NCBI RefSeq assembly: GCF_000328475.2
Contig: NC_026485.1
Location: 372,001-436,000, forward strand
DNA from: Mycosarcoma maydis
Lineage: Eukaryota > Basidiomycota > Ustilaginomycetes > Ustilaginales
Length of the DNA stretch: 64,000 nt
Reading direction: 5' to 3'
Positions 9,916 to 20,800 of this stretch are shown piece by piece. The notes beneath the pieces were generated by a model, which made no database searches, was not told the origin of the DNA, and worked only from the letters and a program-made list of their open reading frames with translations. How positions within the stretch are numbered: the stretch's first letter is position 1; each line of letters begins with the position of its first letter. The translations under genes and the position numbers were made by a program.

Positions 9916-11721
9916 CTATGCCCAATCGTCATCGCTGTCATCCATCTCGCCATCCGCGATCTCGGCAGCCAGCTCTCTCTCACGCTCGTGCGCCTCGGCC
10001 ACACTATCAAGCTCCTTCTTATGACCGTTCAACGGATACCTCATAGCCTTGACACTTTCGTTATGCAGCTGCAGGCAGAACTGGATCCTCTGCTGGAACT
10101 GCTGCATGGGCTCGTCCGTCTCGTACAGATCCTTGGTCTCCCTGTTGACCATCTCGGCCTTTTCGTGGTCCACCCTGGTATCTCGGCTGTCCACCACGTT
10201 GTCGCGGATCGCTTTGGCCACAATGTACTCGGCGTCCTCCTCCGACTCGAGGTGTAGCTTGTGCGTGATATCAGCCAGCGAGATACGCGAGTACGAGAGC
10301 GAGATCATCCGAATCCCCGTCTTAATCACATTGTGTCGAAGTCGAACGATCAGCGACAACGTCTTGTCCGTCTGGAAGAGCGTCGTGTGTTGTTGCAGCG
10401 TCGATTGGAAGCGTTGCAGATCACCGACGCGCACCGCTTGAACAATCTCCATATAAGGTGCCAACGCTTTGCGCAGCACCGGGGTGCGGAAGATGGATCG
10501 TTCCGGAATTTCTCCCATCAACAGCTCGACGACCACCAAAAACTTATAGGCCGTCTGCAAGAAACCAGCTGCAGGTTGAGACTGGCCCACCGTGGTAGAG
10601 CCTTTCTTGCCGCTTGCCTCCTTCTTTCCGCCAACCGCAGTGGTCGCGGCGATGCCATTAGCGCCGGCCTCGCTGCCAGCACTACCCGACTCTTGTGGAA
10701 GCGAGGCTTGAGGAGCACGTCGAATCGCTTGCTGCAAGTGCACGTGCGCCTGCGTGTAGTCGAGCTGCACCGCACGAATACGCCCTACATAGTAATCGTA
10801 CCTAGCCACCTGCGGGTTGCTGGCGCTCGATCGCGGGAATGGAGCACGAGCTACCAACTTGTCCGCCTGATCGTACAAGTTGGCCTCGACAATGTACGAC
10901 CTGAGCAGCAGATTAATGATCGTCGCCTCGGTCTCAGTGTCATGACGCAGCGACGCGGTTCGCTGCAAGCCAAGCAGCTGGCTTCGAATAGAAGTGAGAC
11001 CCCCCTCGACGCGTGTGCCTTTTGCCTGCGCCTGCTCCGCCTTGAGTTCCTGAGCACGTCCAAGGTAGAAGATGGTCTTGGCGGCGAGGTGATCAAGCGT
11101 CCGACGGTTTTGTGCCGTGATGGTCGAGATAGATGCCACTGCCTCGTCCGAAGCAGCATCAAGCTTCTTGTTGTCGATCAGAAGCACGAGCGTGAGCAGA
11201 CGCAGGTAGGCAACCAACTCGGGTTGAGCTTCAGGCTGCCTCTGGGCGGGCTTCGAGGCTTGTGCCGCAGCAGCGGAAGTCGTCTTGGCGTCCTTGTCAG
11301 CTTCAGCTTTAGGTTCGGCAGAATCGATATCCATTGCATCGGAAGCAGCCGTCGTAGTCGAGCCGGCATTGCTGGCGGAAGGAGGCTCGGGCTTGTAGGG
11401 GGCAGGCAAAAAGGAGAGCAAGTGCTTCTGGATCGATGAATCGTCTTGACCGTTGGCTAGGATGCCTTCCTGAACTGCCAGCGCCAATACCTCCGGGTAG
11501 GCGCCGACCTTTCTCCTGACGTACGGAAGAGTGCGAAGCACACGCGCGGTGAAGCGCTGCTCGATATGCGACACACTACGCTCGATCAACAAAAAGTTGT
11601 GACGAAGCAGTGCGAGGAGCTGCTCCTTCTCGCTGGGAGGCTTGACGACAGCGGTATTGGCTGTCTCGGCTGCTGATGCACCCGTTGCATCCTCCTTGGA
11701 AACCTGGACTAGCTCTGGCAT
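9916..11721 (-). CDS. RPN3: 26S proteasome regulatory subunit RPN3
   Basis: A single exon of 601 codons has an ATG at 11721. The N-terminus (EKEQLLALLRHNFLLIERSV, then ARVLRTLPYVRRKVGAYPEV) and the C-terminal PCI domain match Rpn3/PSMD3 of the 19S lid. Diagnostic PCI segments include SLIVRLRHNVIKTGIRMISL, YSRISLADITHKLHL and EDAEYIVAKAIRDNVVDSRD, at roughly residues 430-510. The acidic tail ends DDSDDDWA. The length is near the fungal norm of about 500-600 residues; the excess is an Ala/Ser-rich insert near 120-165 and another near 345-375. As a structural, non-catalytic subunit it helps hold the lid together in nucleus and cytosol. Confidence 0.95.
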   Translation of the reverse strand: MPELVQVSKEDATGASAAETANTAVVKPPSEKEQLLALLRHNFLLIERSVSHIEQRFTARVLRTLPYVRRKVGAYPEVLALAVQEGILANGQDDSSIQKHLLSFLPAPYKPEPPSASNAGSTTTAASDAMDIDSAEPKAEADKDAKTTSAAAAQASKPAQRQPEAQPELVAYLRLLTLVLLIDNKKLDAASDEAVASISTITAQNRRTLDHLAAKTIFYLGRAQELKAEQAQAKGTRVEGGLTSIRSQLLGLQRTASLRHDTETEATIINLLLRSYIVEANLYDQADKLVARAPFPRSSASNPQVARYDYYVGRIRAVQLDYTQAHVHLQQAIRRAPQASLPQESGSAGSEAGANGIAATTAVGGKKEASGKKGSTTVGQSQPAAGFLQTAYKFLVVVELLMGEIPERSIFRTPVLRKALAPYMEIVQAVRVGDLQRFQSTLQQHTTLFQTDKTLSLIVRLRHNVIKTGIRMISLSYSRISLADITHKLHLESEEDAEYIVAKAIRDNVVDSRDTRVDHEKAEMVNRETKDLYETDEPMQQFQQRIQFCLQLHNESVKAMRYPLNGHKKELDSVAEAHERERELAAEIADGEMDDSDDDWA

Positions 11722-12359
11722 GATTGGCAGCAGTGATTAGAGCTGAATGTGCGTAGAGCTTTCCCTCGGCTTAGCGATACTCTATCGAATGATGTCAGAA
11801 GAGTGTGGCTCGGATCGACACGAGTAAGACGCCTAGAGTGTGAATAGATGATGGAAGGAACAAGGCGTTGGTTGAACGTGAAGAGACAAAAGAGCAACCA
11901 CAGCGCATTCGCTCATTCGCTGAGACGCGCGGTCAGTCGATCACAAGTCGGTTTCGCGGTCAGACCTCCACCGCATGCCACCCATTTTTTCAAAATCAAC
12001 ATGGCCGGCCTAACACTATAGAAATTCGCCCATCGCCTAATTCACGATTCACGATTTGTGAATCGTGAATCTGAATCACGCGTCTCACACCAGCAGAACC
12101 CACAACATCGCTTTAGTTAGGCACACATCCGTCGTGCGTGATCCTATCACGTATAGCCACTCACTCCGTGACTGTAGCCTCAAGGGGCGAAGGGACCACC
12201 GACTCCCATCCTGCAATTAAGAAAGGTTGAACGCGGATGAAAAAATGAGCTTGTATAGACGAGTACAAATACAGATAACTTGACGACAATCATACAAGGT
12301 GAACAGAATCAGAATCGTGAATAAATGATAAAAGGCAAGATGACAAGCAAACTTGGGTG
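11722..12359. other. intergenic with inverted CGTGAAT repeats
   Basis: This is the RPN3 promoter and the 3' flank of the NT-C2 gene. A heptamer cluster with both orientations lies at 12040-12082. No gene is supported. Confidence 0.55.
12040..12082. repeat. inverted CGTGAAT heptamer cluster
   Basis: ATTCACGATTCACGA is followed by TTGTGAATCGTGAAT, giving an imperfect hairpin of roughly 14-bp arms, then one more reverse copy. It lies about 320 bp upstream of the RPN3 start. Confidence 0.75.
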
Positions 12360-15300
12360 CTAGTGCGACGTGTTGTGGACTGGGAATGCTGATGTGGTAA
12401 TGGCGGGCGACAACAGCTTGACTGGCTCGTCTGATTCGGTCCAGGGATCACCATCTTCGACATCGTGATAGATGGATGCGAAAGAGCCCTCGCGGTTGTG
12501 CTCAGACCGAAATGTCTCGGATGGCGACATCTTTGGCGTATCGAGTGTGTCCGAAAGGGCCGTTTGGTCGGTAGCAGATGATTGTCGTCCGTCGAGTGAT
12601 GTACGCGTCTCGAGCTTACCCAATGCATTCGTATCTGCATCGGCGTAATTTTCGTGCTCGGATTCATCTTCGTCTGAAGAGGTCGAGTCTGGCGAACAAG
12701 GCGGGAGTGGTGCAGGCGTGGTTGAGATCGGTCGAAGCCAGCCTGCGCCTTGCCAGCCTTTCGACGCGGCTTCTGAGGGTTCAATGCCGCGATTGCCCTT
12801 GGACTTTCTCTCTCGGCTTGAGACGCCCTGGCTGTCATGCAAAGATGTCGCACTCGAGCTTGAACTGGGACGCGACGATGAACGACTCGATCTCGCTGCA
12901 TCTTTGGCAAATTGGCCAATGGCACGACTTGTGCGCTTGAGCCGCTCCAAGCCCACCGTTGTGCTGTTCGAAAGGCTCTGAGGAATTGAAAGTCTGGCCT
13001 GGTACAGCCCTTTGAGATCGTTGGAGCTAGGTTTTTTGGCATCGCCCACTGTACTAGTCGAAGACGATTCAGTTTCAGGGCGCAGACTAGCGGCGTCAGC
13101 TCCTTTGATGGGCTCTGCCTTGGACGGAGCTGCGGGTGAAGAGACCGGAACTGCGAGCGGCGACAGATTCGCGTCCCCGGCACGTTTTTCTTTGTCTTTT
13201 AGCTGCGTTGGACCCGAGCCGTTGTCGGCTTCTCCAGCTAGATCGACATCTGACAAAGTTGCAGCAGTGATGCCACCGGCCCGAATAGGAATATAAGCAT
13301 GCTTCACTACAACGGATGGAGGCGGAGGCATGGCAGCACGATCGCGCGCCTCCGTGTCCCCAAGAGAAGTTTCTTGCGCGGAGCTGGCGTCGCTTGCTGC
13401 ATCAACAGAGCCGCCCAAGGCCCATCGCACTGACGAGAGCCGCTTGGTCGACGTGCGTGTCACCGCGGAAACTACCGCGATAGCTGAATCACTGTTGATG
13501 CGAGGCAGCGCTTCTGCAGAGGCCGATGGAGACTCTACCAGCACATCGGGCGCCACTCTGCTGCCACCAGAGCTGGGAACGCTGAGAAGGGGGCTCTGCG
13601 TCTTGTCTCTGGACCCACTCTTTGCATCCGTGGTGGACTGGCTCTTAACGGGCTTGATCTGGATATTGTTTGTTGGGACCTTGTCCTTGTCCTTTACCTT
13701 TTCCTTGGATTCCTTTTCCTTTTCCTTTTTCTTGTCCTTGTCCTTGTCCTTGTCCTTGTCTTTGCCCTTTTCCTTTTCCTTTTCCTTTTCCTTGTTTCGA
13801 CCTAGACCAAAGGAGAAAGAGCGCTCCGACTTTTTCGAAAGACTGGAGGCTGAACTAATGGTGCGGATGCGCTCACGTGTACGCTCTGGCGACTTGCTTG
13901 GCTTACTCGAGGGCTGTTGGGCTTGCGAGTCTACGATCACTGTTGCACGCTCAGCCCTGGAAGCACGAGCAGCAGCGGCCTTTGAAGCAGCCTTTGCAGC
14001 AGCGGCAGCAGCGTCGTCATGTAGCTGACCATGGTGGCTTCCGCCAACAGGAATGCCCTTGAAGATGGCGTTGACAATGTCGTCGGGTGCACGATCACCT
14101 TGGGTGCGGCCTGTGAGGTAAGAGATTTCGTTAGTGCGGCGCGCCTTTCTCTTTGCCTCTTCGGAACCAGGAGTGGCAGGAACAAGGTTCTCTTGCGGGA
14201 TGCGATTGGTCCACGTCTTTTTGGCATAGATCGAACGAAGCGGCGGTCCATACAGGTTATGCTGGGATTGGTCCGAGTTGAAGTTGTGAAGCGAGAGACT
14301 GCTGGCACTTGGCAAGCCAGAGCCGATGTTCTCTCGGTTGCGATTCGACGCACTGGTACGGACAGGCTCGTTGCGGAGGCTGCTGCTTTCCGAGTTGCTG
14401 CTTTTCGAAGATGCTCGACAGCTGGTGACTTGCAGAGAAGCGCTGTCGTGGCTGTGTTCGAGCAAGGTAGGCGCCATGATGGATCCGAGGCCGTTGACCA
14501 TGAGACCGTTGGAAATGGGTGGGACGTAGTATTCCCTTGCGCCGCCAAGAAATGTCATTGTGATGGTGATCTTGACGGTGGCATTGGTTTTGCTGCCGTT
14601 GAGCAAGAACTTTCGCGTCTCGGAGCGGCAGGCACGGTCGCGATACGAGTGATCGCCGCTAGTAGCGTGGAGAGAGCGATGATGGTGCGGGTGATGATGA
14701 TGATGATGGTGGTGGTGGTGATGACGGTGGCGCGCGCTCGAGCTGGTGGCGGGTGGGTCAGGTGCAAATTCGGAAAGGTCGATAACGACGTTGCCGAAGA
14801 CGTTTGGATGAGTGGTGGATTTGACATTGGCGGGCATTTCTTGGCGAATGGTGAGTTTGAGTTCCGAATTTGTGAGACGGCCCCAGGCGGTGGAGAGATC
14901 ATCGAGATGCTGTTCGCGATGGGCACGCGATCTGAGGTCCTTTGCGCTTGACTTGGCCGAGACGGAAGGACTATCGTGATGGCTGCTGGATGGAGACGTC
15001 CTTGGCTTGCCAATAGCGATGCGCATTCCGACCTGTACCTCTCGCTGCCACTCGACCAGGTGATCTTGCACTTTGACAAAGTCGGTTTCGCCCTTGGGTT
15101 CTTGGGAGAAGAAGAGGAGCGGATCGACGTTGTGATCTTGTGTTTCGACCGTCTTGGATTGAACAAAGTCTTTGATCGACTTTGTGCGGGAGTTGCAAGT
15201 CTTGCGGCTGGTGATGCTATCTGCGCGAGATCGAGAGTGTATAGAGCCAGCTTCGAGCGCATCAGAGGGAGAAAGGGAGGCATGGCTGTCGCACTTTTGT

Positions 15301-15836
15301 GCATGGAGTGCTGGCGTTGCTACTAGAGCATCCGAATTGTCGTCATCTGTGTGTTCGGATCGCTTGGGATGGGTCTGTGGTGGATCCAAGGGGTGCAGAA
15401 GTTGGGAGAGGAGGCCAGGTTTGTGCGACGAGTGCTGAGATGTATCTCTGCTGGACTGACTGAGGATGGAAGCGGCGTCTGCACTTGTAGATCCACTCGC
15501 TTGGCGTTGAGCGTTGGAATGCTCCAAAGGGAGACCGAGTGAGAGGTTTTGGGGTTCTTTTGATTCGTTATCATTGGCGTGGGTCGTTCTGACGGTTTCT
15601 TGATGTGAGGTTGTCATTGCCTTGCGGGCTACATTCGAGACGACGCGCGTAGCCTGTTGGTGGACAGCGGCTGCTGCTGCATGTTGCAAGCTGGCCAAGG
15701 AGTGGGAGCCCTTGATCTTCCATTTGCAAGCGAAAAGGCCGTTGACGAGAGGAACGTTGGTAAGCTCGTGAATGGTGAGTTGGACGTGAAAGTAGGAATG
15801 TTTCTGACCAAAACTAAACGAGCCGAGCAGTGACAT
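12360..15836 (-). CDS. NT-C2 (EEIG1/EHBP1-type) domain protein
   Basis: The protein has 1158 residues. The start is the ATG at 15836 (MSLLGSFSFGQKHSYFHVQL). The same frame runs upstream to a GTG at 15959 through a poly-Leu stretch made by GGA/AGC microsatellites, which I treat as 5' leader. Residues 1-50 (HSYFHVQLTIHELTNVPLVN, then FACKWKIKGS) and the later HLVEWQREVQVGMRI, LTNSELKLTIRQEM and VFGNVVIDLSEFA (about 230-360) form the N-terminal C2 domain of EEIG1/FAM102 and EHBP1 relatives. In that family it links membranes to the actin or endocytic machinery. The rest is disordered: a His run, an Ala/Lys/Arg helix-like segment and a Lys/Glu/Asp repeat (about 680-730). Such a size is typical of fungal members. 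The function here is inferred from the domain only. Confidence 0.8.
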   Translation of the reverse strand: MSLLGSFSFGQKHSYFHVQLTIHELTNVPLVNGLFACKWKIKGSHSLASLQHAAAAAVHQQATRVVSNVARKAMTTSHQETVRTTHANDNESKEPQNLSLGLPLEHSNAQRQASGSTSADAASILSQSSRDTSQHSSHKPGLLSQLLHPLDPPQTHPKRSEHTDDDNSDALVATPALHAQKCDSHASLSPSDALEAGSIHSRSRADSITSRKTCNSRTKSIKDFVQSKTVETQDHNVDPLLFFSQEPKGETDFVKVQDHLVEWQREVQVGMRIAIGKPRTSPSSSHHDSPSVSAKSSAKDLRSRAHREQHLDDLSTAWGRLTNSELKLTIRQEMPANVKSTTHPNVFGNVVIDLSEFAPDPPATSSSARHRHHHHHHHHHHHPHHHRSLHATSGDHSYRDRACRSETRKFLLNGSKTNATVKITITMTFLGGAREYYVPPISNGLMVNGLGSIMAPTLLEHSHDSASLQVTSCRASSKSSNSESSSLRNEPVRTSASNRNRENIGSGLPSASSLSLHNFNSDQSQHNLYGPPLRSIYAKKTWTNRIPQENLVPATPGSEEAKRKARRTNEISYLTGRTQGDRAPDDIVNAIFKGIPVGGSHHGQLHDDAAAAAAKAASKAAAARASRAERATVIVDSQAQQPSSKPSKSPERTRERIRTISSASSLSKKSERSFSFGLGRNKEKEKEKEKGKDKDKDKDKDKKKEKEKESKEKVKDKDKVPTNNIQIKPVKSQSTTDAKSGSRDKTQSPLLSVPSSGGSRVAPDVLVESPSASAEALPRINSDSAIAVVSAVTRTSTKRLSSVRWALGGSVDAASDASSAQETSLGDTEARDRAAMPPPPSVVVKHAYIPIRAGGITAATLSDVDLAGEADNGSGPTQLKDKEKRAGDANLSPLAVPVSSPAAPSKAEPIKGADAASLRPETESSSTSTVGDAKKPSSNDLKGLYQARLSIPQSLSNSTTVGLERLKRTSRAIGQFAKDAARSSRSSSRPSSSSSATSLHDSQGVSSRERKSKGNRGIEPSEAASKGWQGAGWLRPISTTPAPLPPCSPDSTSSDEDESEHENYADADTNALGKLETRTSLDGRQSSATDQTALSDTLDTPKMSPSETFRSEHNREGSFASIYHDVEDGDPWTESDEPVKLLSPAITTSAFPVHNTSH
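13683..13800 (-). repeat. coding hexanucleotide repeat (Lys-Glu / Lys-Asp)
   Basis: Repeated TTCCTT and TTGTCC hexamers on the plus strand are read on the minus strand as alternating Lys-Glu and then Lys-Asp dipeptides. The block sits inside the NT-C2 gene and keeps the frame. It is likely length-polymorphic. Confidence 0.8.
14690..14732 (-). repeat. coding poly-His tract
   Basis: A GATGATGATGGTGGTGGTG-type run is read on the minus strand as eleven or more His residues broken by one Pro. It lies inside the NT-C2 gene, in a loop near the end of the C2 domain. Confidence 0.75.
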
Positions 15837-16582
15837 GGTGGCGATGGACCTCGTTGCTGAAGCGTGCGCGCACGGTGGGATACGGAGGAGGAGGAGGAGG
15901 AGGAGCAGCAGCAGCAGTAGCAACGATAACAGCAGCGTCTGTGCGCGGTATGGTGACACGAGCCTCGAAAAGGGATGCGTTTGTGATCAGATGGCTGGAG
16001 GTAGAGGGAGAGATTGTCAGAACAACGCCAAGCGGCAGATAAAAAAGAGACGGTGGGAGACGGATGGGATGGTGGTCAGTGGACGACGACCATACTGGAC
16101 GTGGCCCTGTTATAGGCAGAGGGAGCGACGAGAGCTGGTGTGCCCAAAGCGATCCAAATGGCGACTGTGTTGTTCGAAGTATGCTGCAGCGGATAGAGAG
16201 CAGCGAGATGGAGTGGATCGGAAGCCAGCGCAGTTCTGAGGAGGATGAAGCAGCGAGGATCGAGCCAGAGGATGATGGAGTGTGGTGGATGTGGCGTTCA
16301 ACACGCGATTGGTAGTTGGGCGGAACGATGTTGGAGCGCGACTCTCAAGGTACCGAGTCAACGCGAGGCTCGCAAAGCGGAACAGCAGCGGGAGCGTGAT
16401 GTAGATCAAGAAGAAGCCATGTCAAGCGGCTCGGTGCTGTGAATAGGCAGAGGGTGAGCGTTGGACGAGAGTGAGAATTGGCGAGTGTAGCTACCAGGAA
16501 TTCGTGTTAGGGGGTTCGAGATGTGAGGTTAGCGTGTGATGGATGAGAATATCGTCGAGTCGTCGAGTTGCGTACGAGCAAC

Positions 16583-16610
16583 TGTGAATCGTGAATCGTG
16601 AATCGTGAAT
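16583..16610. repeat. CGTGAAT tandem array
   Basis: One imperfect and three perfect 7-bp CGTGAAT units lie head to tail, followed by a reverse half unit. Confidence 0.9.
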
Positions 16611-16695
16611 CACACACTAATAAATTGTCAACGTTCGTGGTTCCCGAGCGTGTCAGTGTGCAAGTGCCGTCGATCTCGGACATTACACGTTAGAC

Positions 16696-16720
16696 AATCA
16701 CGAATCACGAATCGTGAATG
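16696..16720. repeat. inverted CGTGAAT cluster
   Basis: Two reverse-complement units run directly into one forward unit, giving a palindromic site. Confidence 0.75.
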
Positions 16721-16870
16721 CGGCGGCACTTGTGCTGTACTGAATGCGAACGTGTGACGTGACTGTACTGTACCGCGCGCAGGACGATGCAGCCAGTCAA
16801 GCGTCAAGTAACGTCACAGTCGACTCGTGACTGCTGCATTGCGGCCCGCTTTTGGGTAAATTCTTGATTT

Positions 16871-16905
16871 CGTGATTCGTGATTCGTGATTCGTGATTCG
16901 TGATT
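16871..16905. repeat. CGTGATT tandem array, five units
   Basis: Five perfect head-to-tail CGTGATT units. The variant base differs from the CGTGAAT array 260 bp away, although the period is the same. Confidence 0.92.
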
Positions 16906-17638
16906 GACAATTGCGCCCAAGTCGAAAAAGAACAGAGTAAGCTTCGCATGCCTGCTTAGTCTGCCTGCAGTCATGTGCATATAACTCACATACACGCAGG
17001 CACGCAGGCATGAGCACATATCCCACATTCACGATTTCATCGCGTTTTGTTCGTCACTCACGATTCCCGCCGTTTTGCTAACTTAGACTCATTCCGAAGA
17101 TATCCAGACTTGTACTCGAAGCGCTCTCTGTGAAATTTCACCCACGACCGTGGACTCACAACTCTGTGACTCTGTTACACGACCCACAACGTGCGTCCCT
17201 CCCTGCTTGGCCTGCAGTCGTGACTTGGCTGGAGTCAAGTTCAATTGACATGACGAATCTATCACATACCCCGCCTGTCGCGTGTCACCAAAGCACCATT
17301 GCATGCTTCGTGCCTGCCTCGGTTTCATTCGCTGATGCGCTTCTGACCGCAACCCTTCAACGCTATTCGGCTAGCCTATCGCCAGCCGCCGTGCCGCCGT
17401 GCCGCTGTGCCTTCCGATGCGTTGAGATTGGTCTCAGCCGAATGCTTTCGGCTGAATTTCCAATAATTTCCGATCGTCACTTGCCGAAATTTTTGGAAAA
17501 ATATAATATTGAATAACGTTATTGAATTAGTTATCACAATTCACGATTCAGATTGCCACGGATCAGAGCGCCGCGGCACAAGCCGAGATTCATGGTTTAC
17601 GATTCATGATGGTGATCCGAGCATGGAATCGAGAGTTG

Positions 17639-17641
<3 letters not shown>

Positions 17642-17680
<39 letters not shown>
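17642..17680. repeat. CT dinucleotide microsatellite
   Basis: About 19 CT units without interruption. It lies about 190 bp beyond the PH gene stop. Confidence 0.95.
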
Positions 17681-17682
<2 letters not shown>

Positions 17683-17866
17683 GACTCGTTGATATTCACA
17701 ATGTCAAAGCAACTTCAACCAGTTGCACTCACTTCAAAGTCAGATGATCCGAACGAGGCTTAGATTTGATCTGCATTCACTCATGGCTGCACGCTGTGTC
17801 GTGATTCTCGAGTTATACATTCACGATTGTGATCGTCATGCTTCGCCGCACTTCTATCATGCCATC

Positions 17867-20800
17867 TCACATGACAGCCGCCGACTGACGACCGCCTTGC
17901 TCCTGATCCTCGCGCAGCATCCGTTCAAATGCCGCGCTCGGGTTCATCTCGTCTTCCATGCTCATGCTAGGTCGTTGCGACATGCTCGCCCTCGTCGTGG
18001 AATCAACACCATCTCTTGTTCCTTCTGCCGCTCGACCACCCGCCTCTGCGATCGACCTCCTCTGTGCCTCGGCCAAATCTCGCGCCTCTTGTTCTTCCGC
18101 ATTGTTCGCCGTTCCGTCCACCTGGCGTCGACGACGACGTCTTCTTCTGGGAAGCGTGATGAACTTGGGCATTGCTCGCTTCTCCAGATCCATCGAAACG
18201 TTGGTCGCAGCTTGCAATGCCTCAATCCAGTCCACCACATGTCGATCGCTGCGCGTCTGCAGCAGAAACTGTTCGCCTTCCGCCCGTACGCGCACTACGT
18301 GTCGACGCTTCAGATAGTCAGCTGCCAGTCCGCTTTCGGCCGACTGGAGCGTGTAGTTGCGGATCAGCCCGTTCTTGGCATCAAATTGCGTCGAAGTCTC
18401 CTTCTGCTTCGATCCCTCGTGTCGATGAGCCCCCAGCGGCGTGTGTGAAATCGCTTCGCGTGCCGCCGCACCCAGCCCGATGCCTCCAGAGCCCGAGCCG
18501 TGAGAGCCATCCTCGTTCATGGGCTCCAGGTGAACGTGTACGCCCTTCATTTCGCCCCAAGATCCATTCAGCGCGTGGCGCTCCACACTGAGATCGTTCT
18601 TGTAGACACGCAGACTCGTACCATGTAGCACAAAGTACTGTCGCCTCCAGCTGCGGTCTTTCGCTTGAACGCCCGGCGCCGAAAACTCCATTTTGCGTGG
18701 CAGATAGCCCTCGATATGTACGCCGCAGCAGTACGTTGGCAGCTTCTCTCGCCCCTCTTCCTCTCTCGGCAGGATGATCTGCGGTCCCTCGGGTCGATGG
18801 TGAATGATCGAGTACTCTGGTGGCTCCGCTCGCATCTCAAACATCGATCTTCGACGTCCCAGACTCATTCCACCGGGCGACGCGATCGAAGAAGGCGTCG
18901 TCAGCCCCGTTTCGATCGGCGCCAGGCCGTCCTTCTTGCTATACGCTGGCGCTTCCAACGGCGCACGCGGTGTCGTCGGTGTGCGCAGCGCCTCGAGACC
19001 CGCAGGCTCGTTGATGATCGGGCGTGTGGGCAACGAGGTGTCGATCTCGAGTCGTCGCGATGTAGGGCCAAGCAAGTCGACGAGCGATTTCGACTTTTGC
19101 TGGTAGAAATTAGGTCGAGCCGTCGTCGTCGAGAAGCCGTCGAGTCCCATCAGGGGTTTGCCCGACAATTTGACGCCTGGCGTCACCTTTGAATCCTGTC
19201 CTAGATCCTGACGAGAGGCAGGTCGTTCCGATGCTGGTCGATCCATGCTCGGCTCTCGACTCGTGATACGCTCGCCACCGGGCGCCTGAAGCGGCGTCAG
19301 AGTACCTGACGTGCTGGGCCTGCTACTACCCGGCGCTCCCGCCGGCGAATGGCTGCGGTTGGCAACCGCATTGGAGGCTCCAGAAGCCGTCGAGATCTGT
19401 CGTCGCAACGCCAGTGGAGGCAAAGCGCCAACGGGGACGGGCATAGAACGATTCGGTACTGGGCCAGAGCCCATGGATGGCGCGCCTGGCGTTCGAAGTG
19501 TTCGCATGCTGGCCGAGGAGGGCGCACGAGATCGGCTGATGATCGACGGCGACGGCGGTGGCGCATCTCCGCTCATCGTCCCTGCCGTCGAGGCGCGGTT
19601 GCTGTTGCTGGTCCCAGGACGAGCGGTAAAGTAGGATGATTCAGACACCTCCTGACGTGCTCTCGGCGTTGGGCCTGCAAACAACGAGTTGGCACCGCCA
19701 AAGCTGGGCGTCGGAGTCTCAAATGGGGTGAAGCCGCTCGAGCTGAAGCTGGTCCAGGCATCGCGACCCACACTTTGGCTAGACTCGCCTTGACTAACTG
19801 GCACTTCGGTGCTTGTCGATCCGCCAGCTTCAGAGCTACTGTCGTTAGAGATGAAGGTCGGCGCGGGCGGTAGAACAAGCGACTCGGTCGGACGGTTGCG
19901 GTTGAGACCGCTAGAGCTTCCGGTTGTAACCATAGCTGAGGCCGACATAAGTCGACTCGCGACGGGCGAGTTATCCTCGTCAGTCTCGTCGTCGGATTCG
20001 CCTTCTTCGAGGTCGTGGTAGTCAGAAGTGTTACCGGTGATGTCGGTTTCGTCTTCTTCCTCGCTGACCTCTTGCTCCTCCTCGCTCGTCTCACCGGTAG
20101 CTATGCTCTCCGAGCGTGCGCGTGAGGCAGATGCAAAGCTGGCATCGTCGTTGGCTGCAAAAGTCGATGCGCTGGGGATCGCACGCATGGAATCGAGGCG
20201 CGGCAAGTGTGATAACGCGTGGCTCGAGCGCGTGGGTCTTTGGCGCGTGGCAGCTGCATTCTGGCTCGTAGCTGCCGTGGCTTGACTTGGAGAGGCGCTA
20301 CTGGGGACGGGCGTGTCTGCGAGCGTGTCGCTAGTTTCTGCCGCTTCTTGCTCTTGGTCGATGCCTTGAGACAGACGGCGCTCACCGACAACTTCCGACG
20401 CCAGATTGGATACCGATTTGGGATTTGATGCGGTACCATTTACGGTGATCGATGCAGGATAAGGCGGAATGGCAATAGCCATGGGATCTACATCGTTGGG
20501 AGCAATGTCGACCTGGTTGGGAGCGTGAGCCGGCGACGTGGCGTGCCAGTTGACGGTGGAAGCCAAGCCGGGATGCGCCAAGCCGCCTGTCGATGCTGGA
20601 ACCTGTAAGTCAAAGATGCCATTGCGGAAAACGGGTGGTTCAGCCTCGCTGCGATTTGTCGCATCCGTTTTCCCCGAGTCTTGCTGCTGTTCGGTCTTGC
20701 TGCCGCGGCTCCAGGACCTGTTCATGAGGTTGCGTGCAAAGGAGCTCCTTCTTTCACCATTCGCCATGTCAGTGTTTGAGTTGGTGCTGGTGGCGCTGGC

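Larger units (their letters stand above)
15837..17866. other. 2-kb intergenic region rich in heptamer arrays
   Basis: It lies upstream of the NT-C2 gene and downstream of the PH gene. It holds two strong heptamer arrays, an inverted cluster at 16696-16720 and a CT microsatellite. Short frames here have no domain; I see no gene. It would contain the NT-C2 promoter. Confidence 0.6.

Noticed and set aside
15837..15959. Poly-leucine segment that looks like a signal peptide on the NT-C2 protein
   Set aside because: The extension begins with GTG and is built from GGA and AGC microsatellites. The C2 domain starts right after the ATG at 15836.
16583..16905. Regular heptamer arrays as a CRISPR-like array
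   Set aside because: The units are 7 bp with no spacers, in a eukaryotic genome; they are simple tandem repeats.
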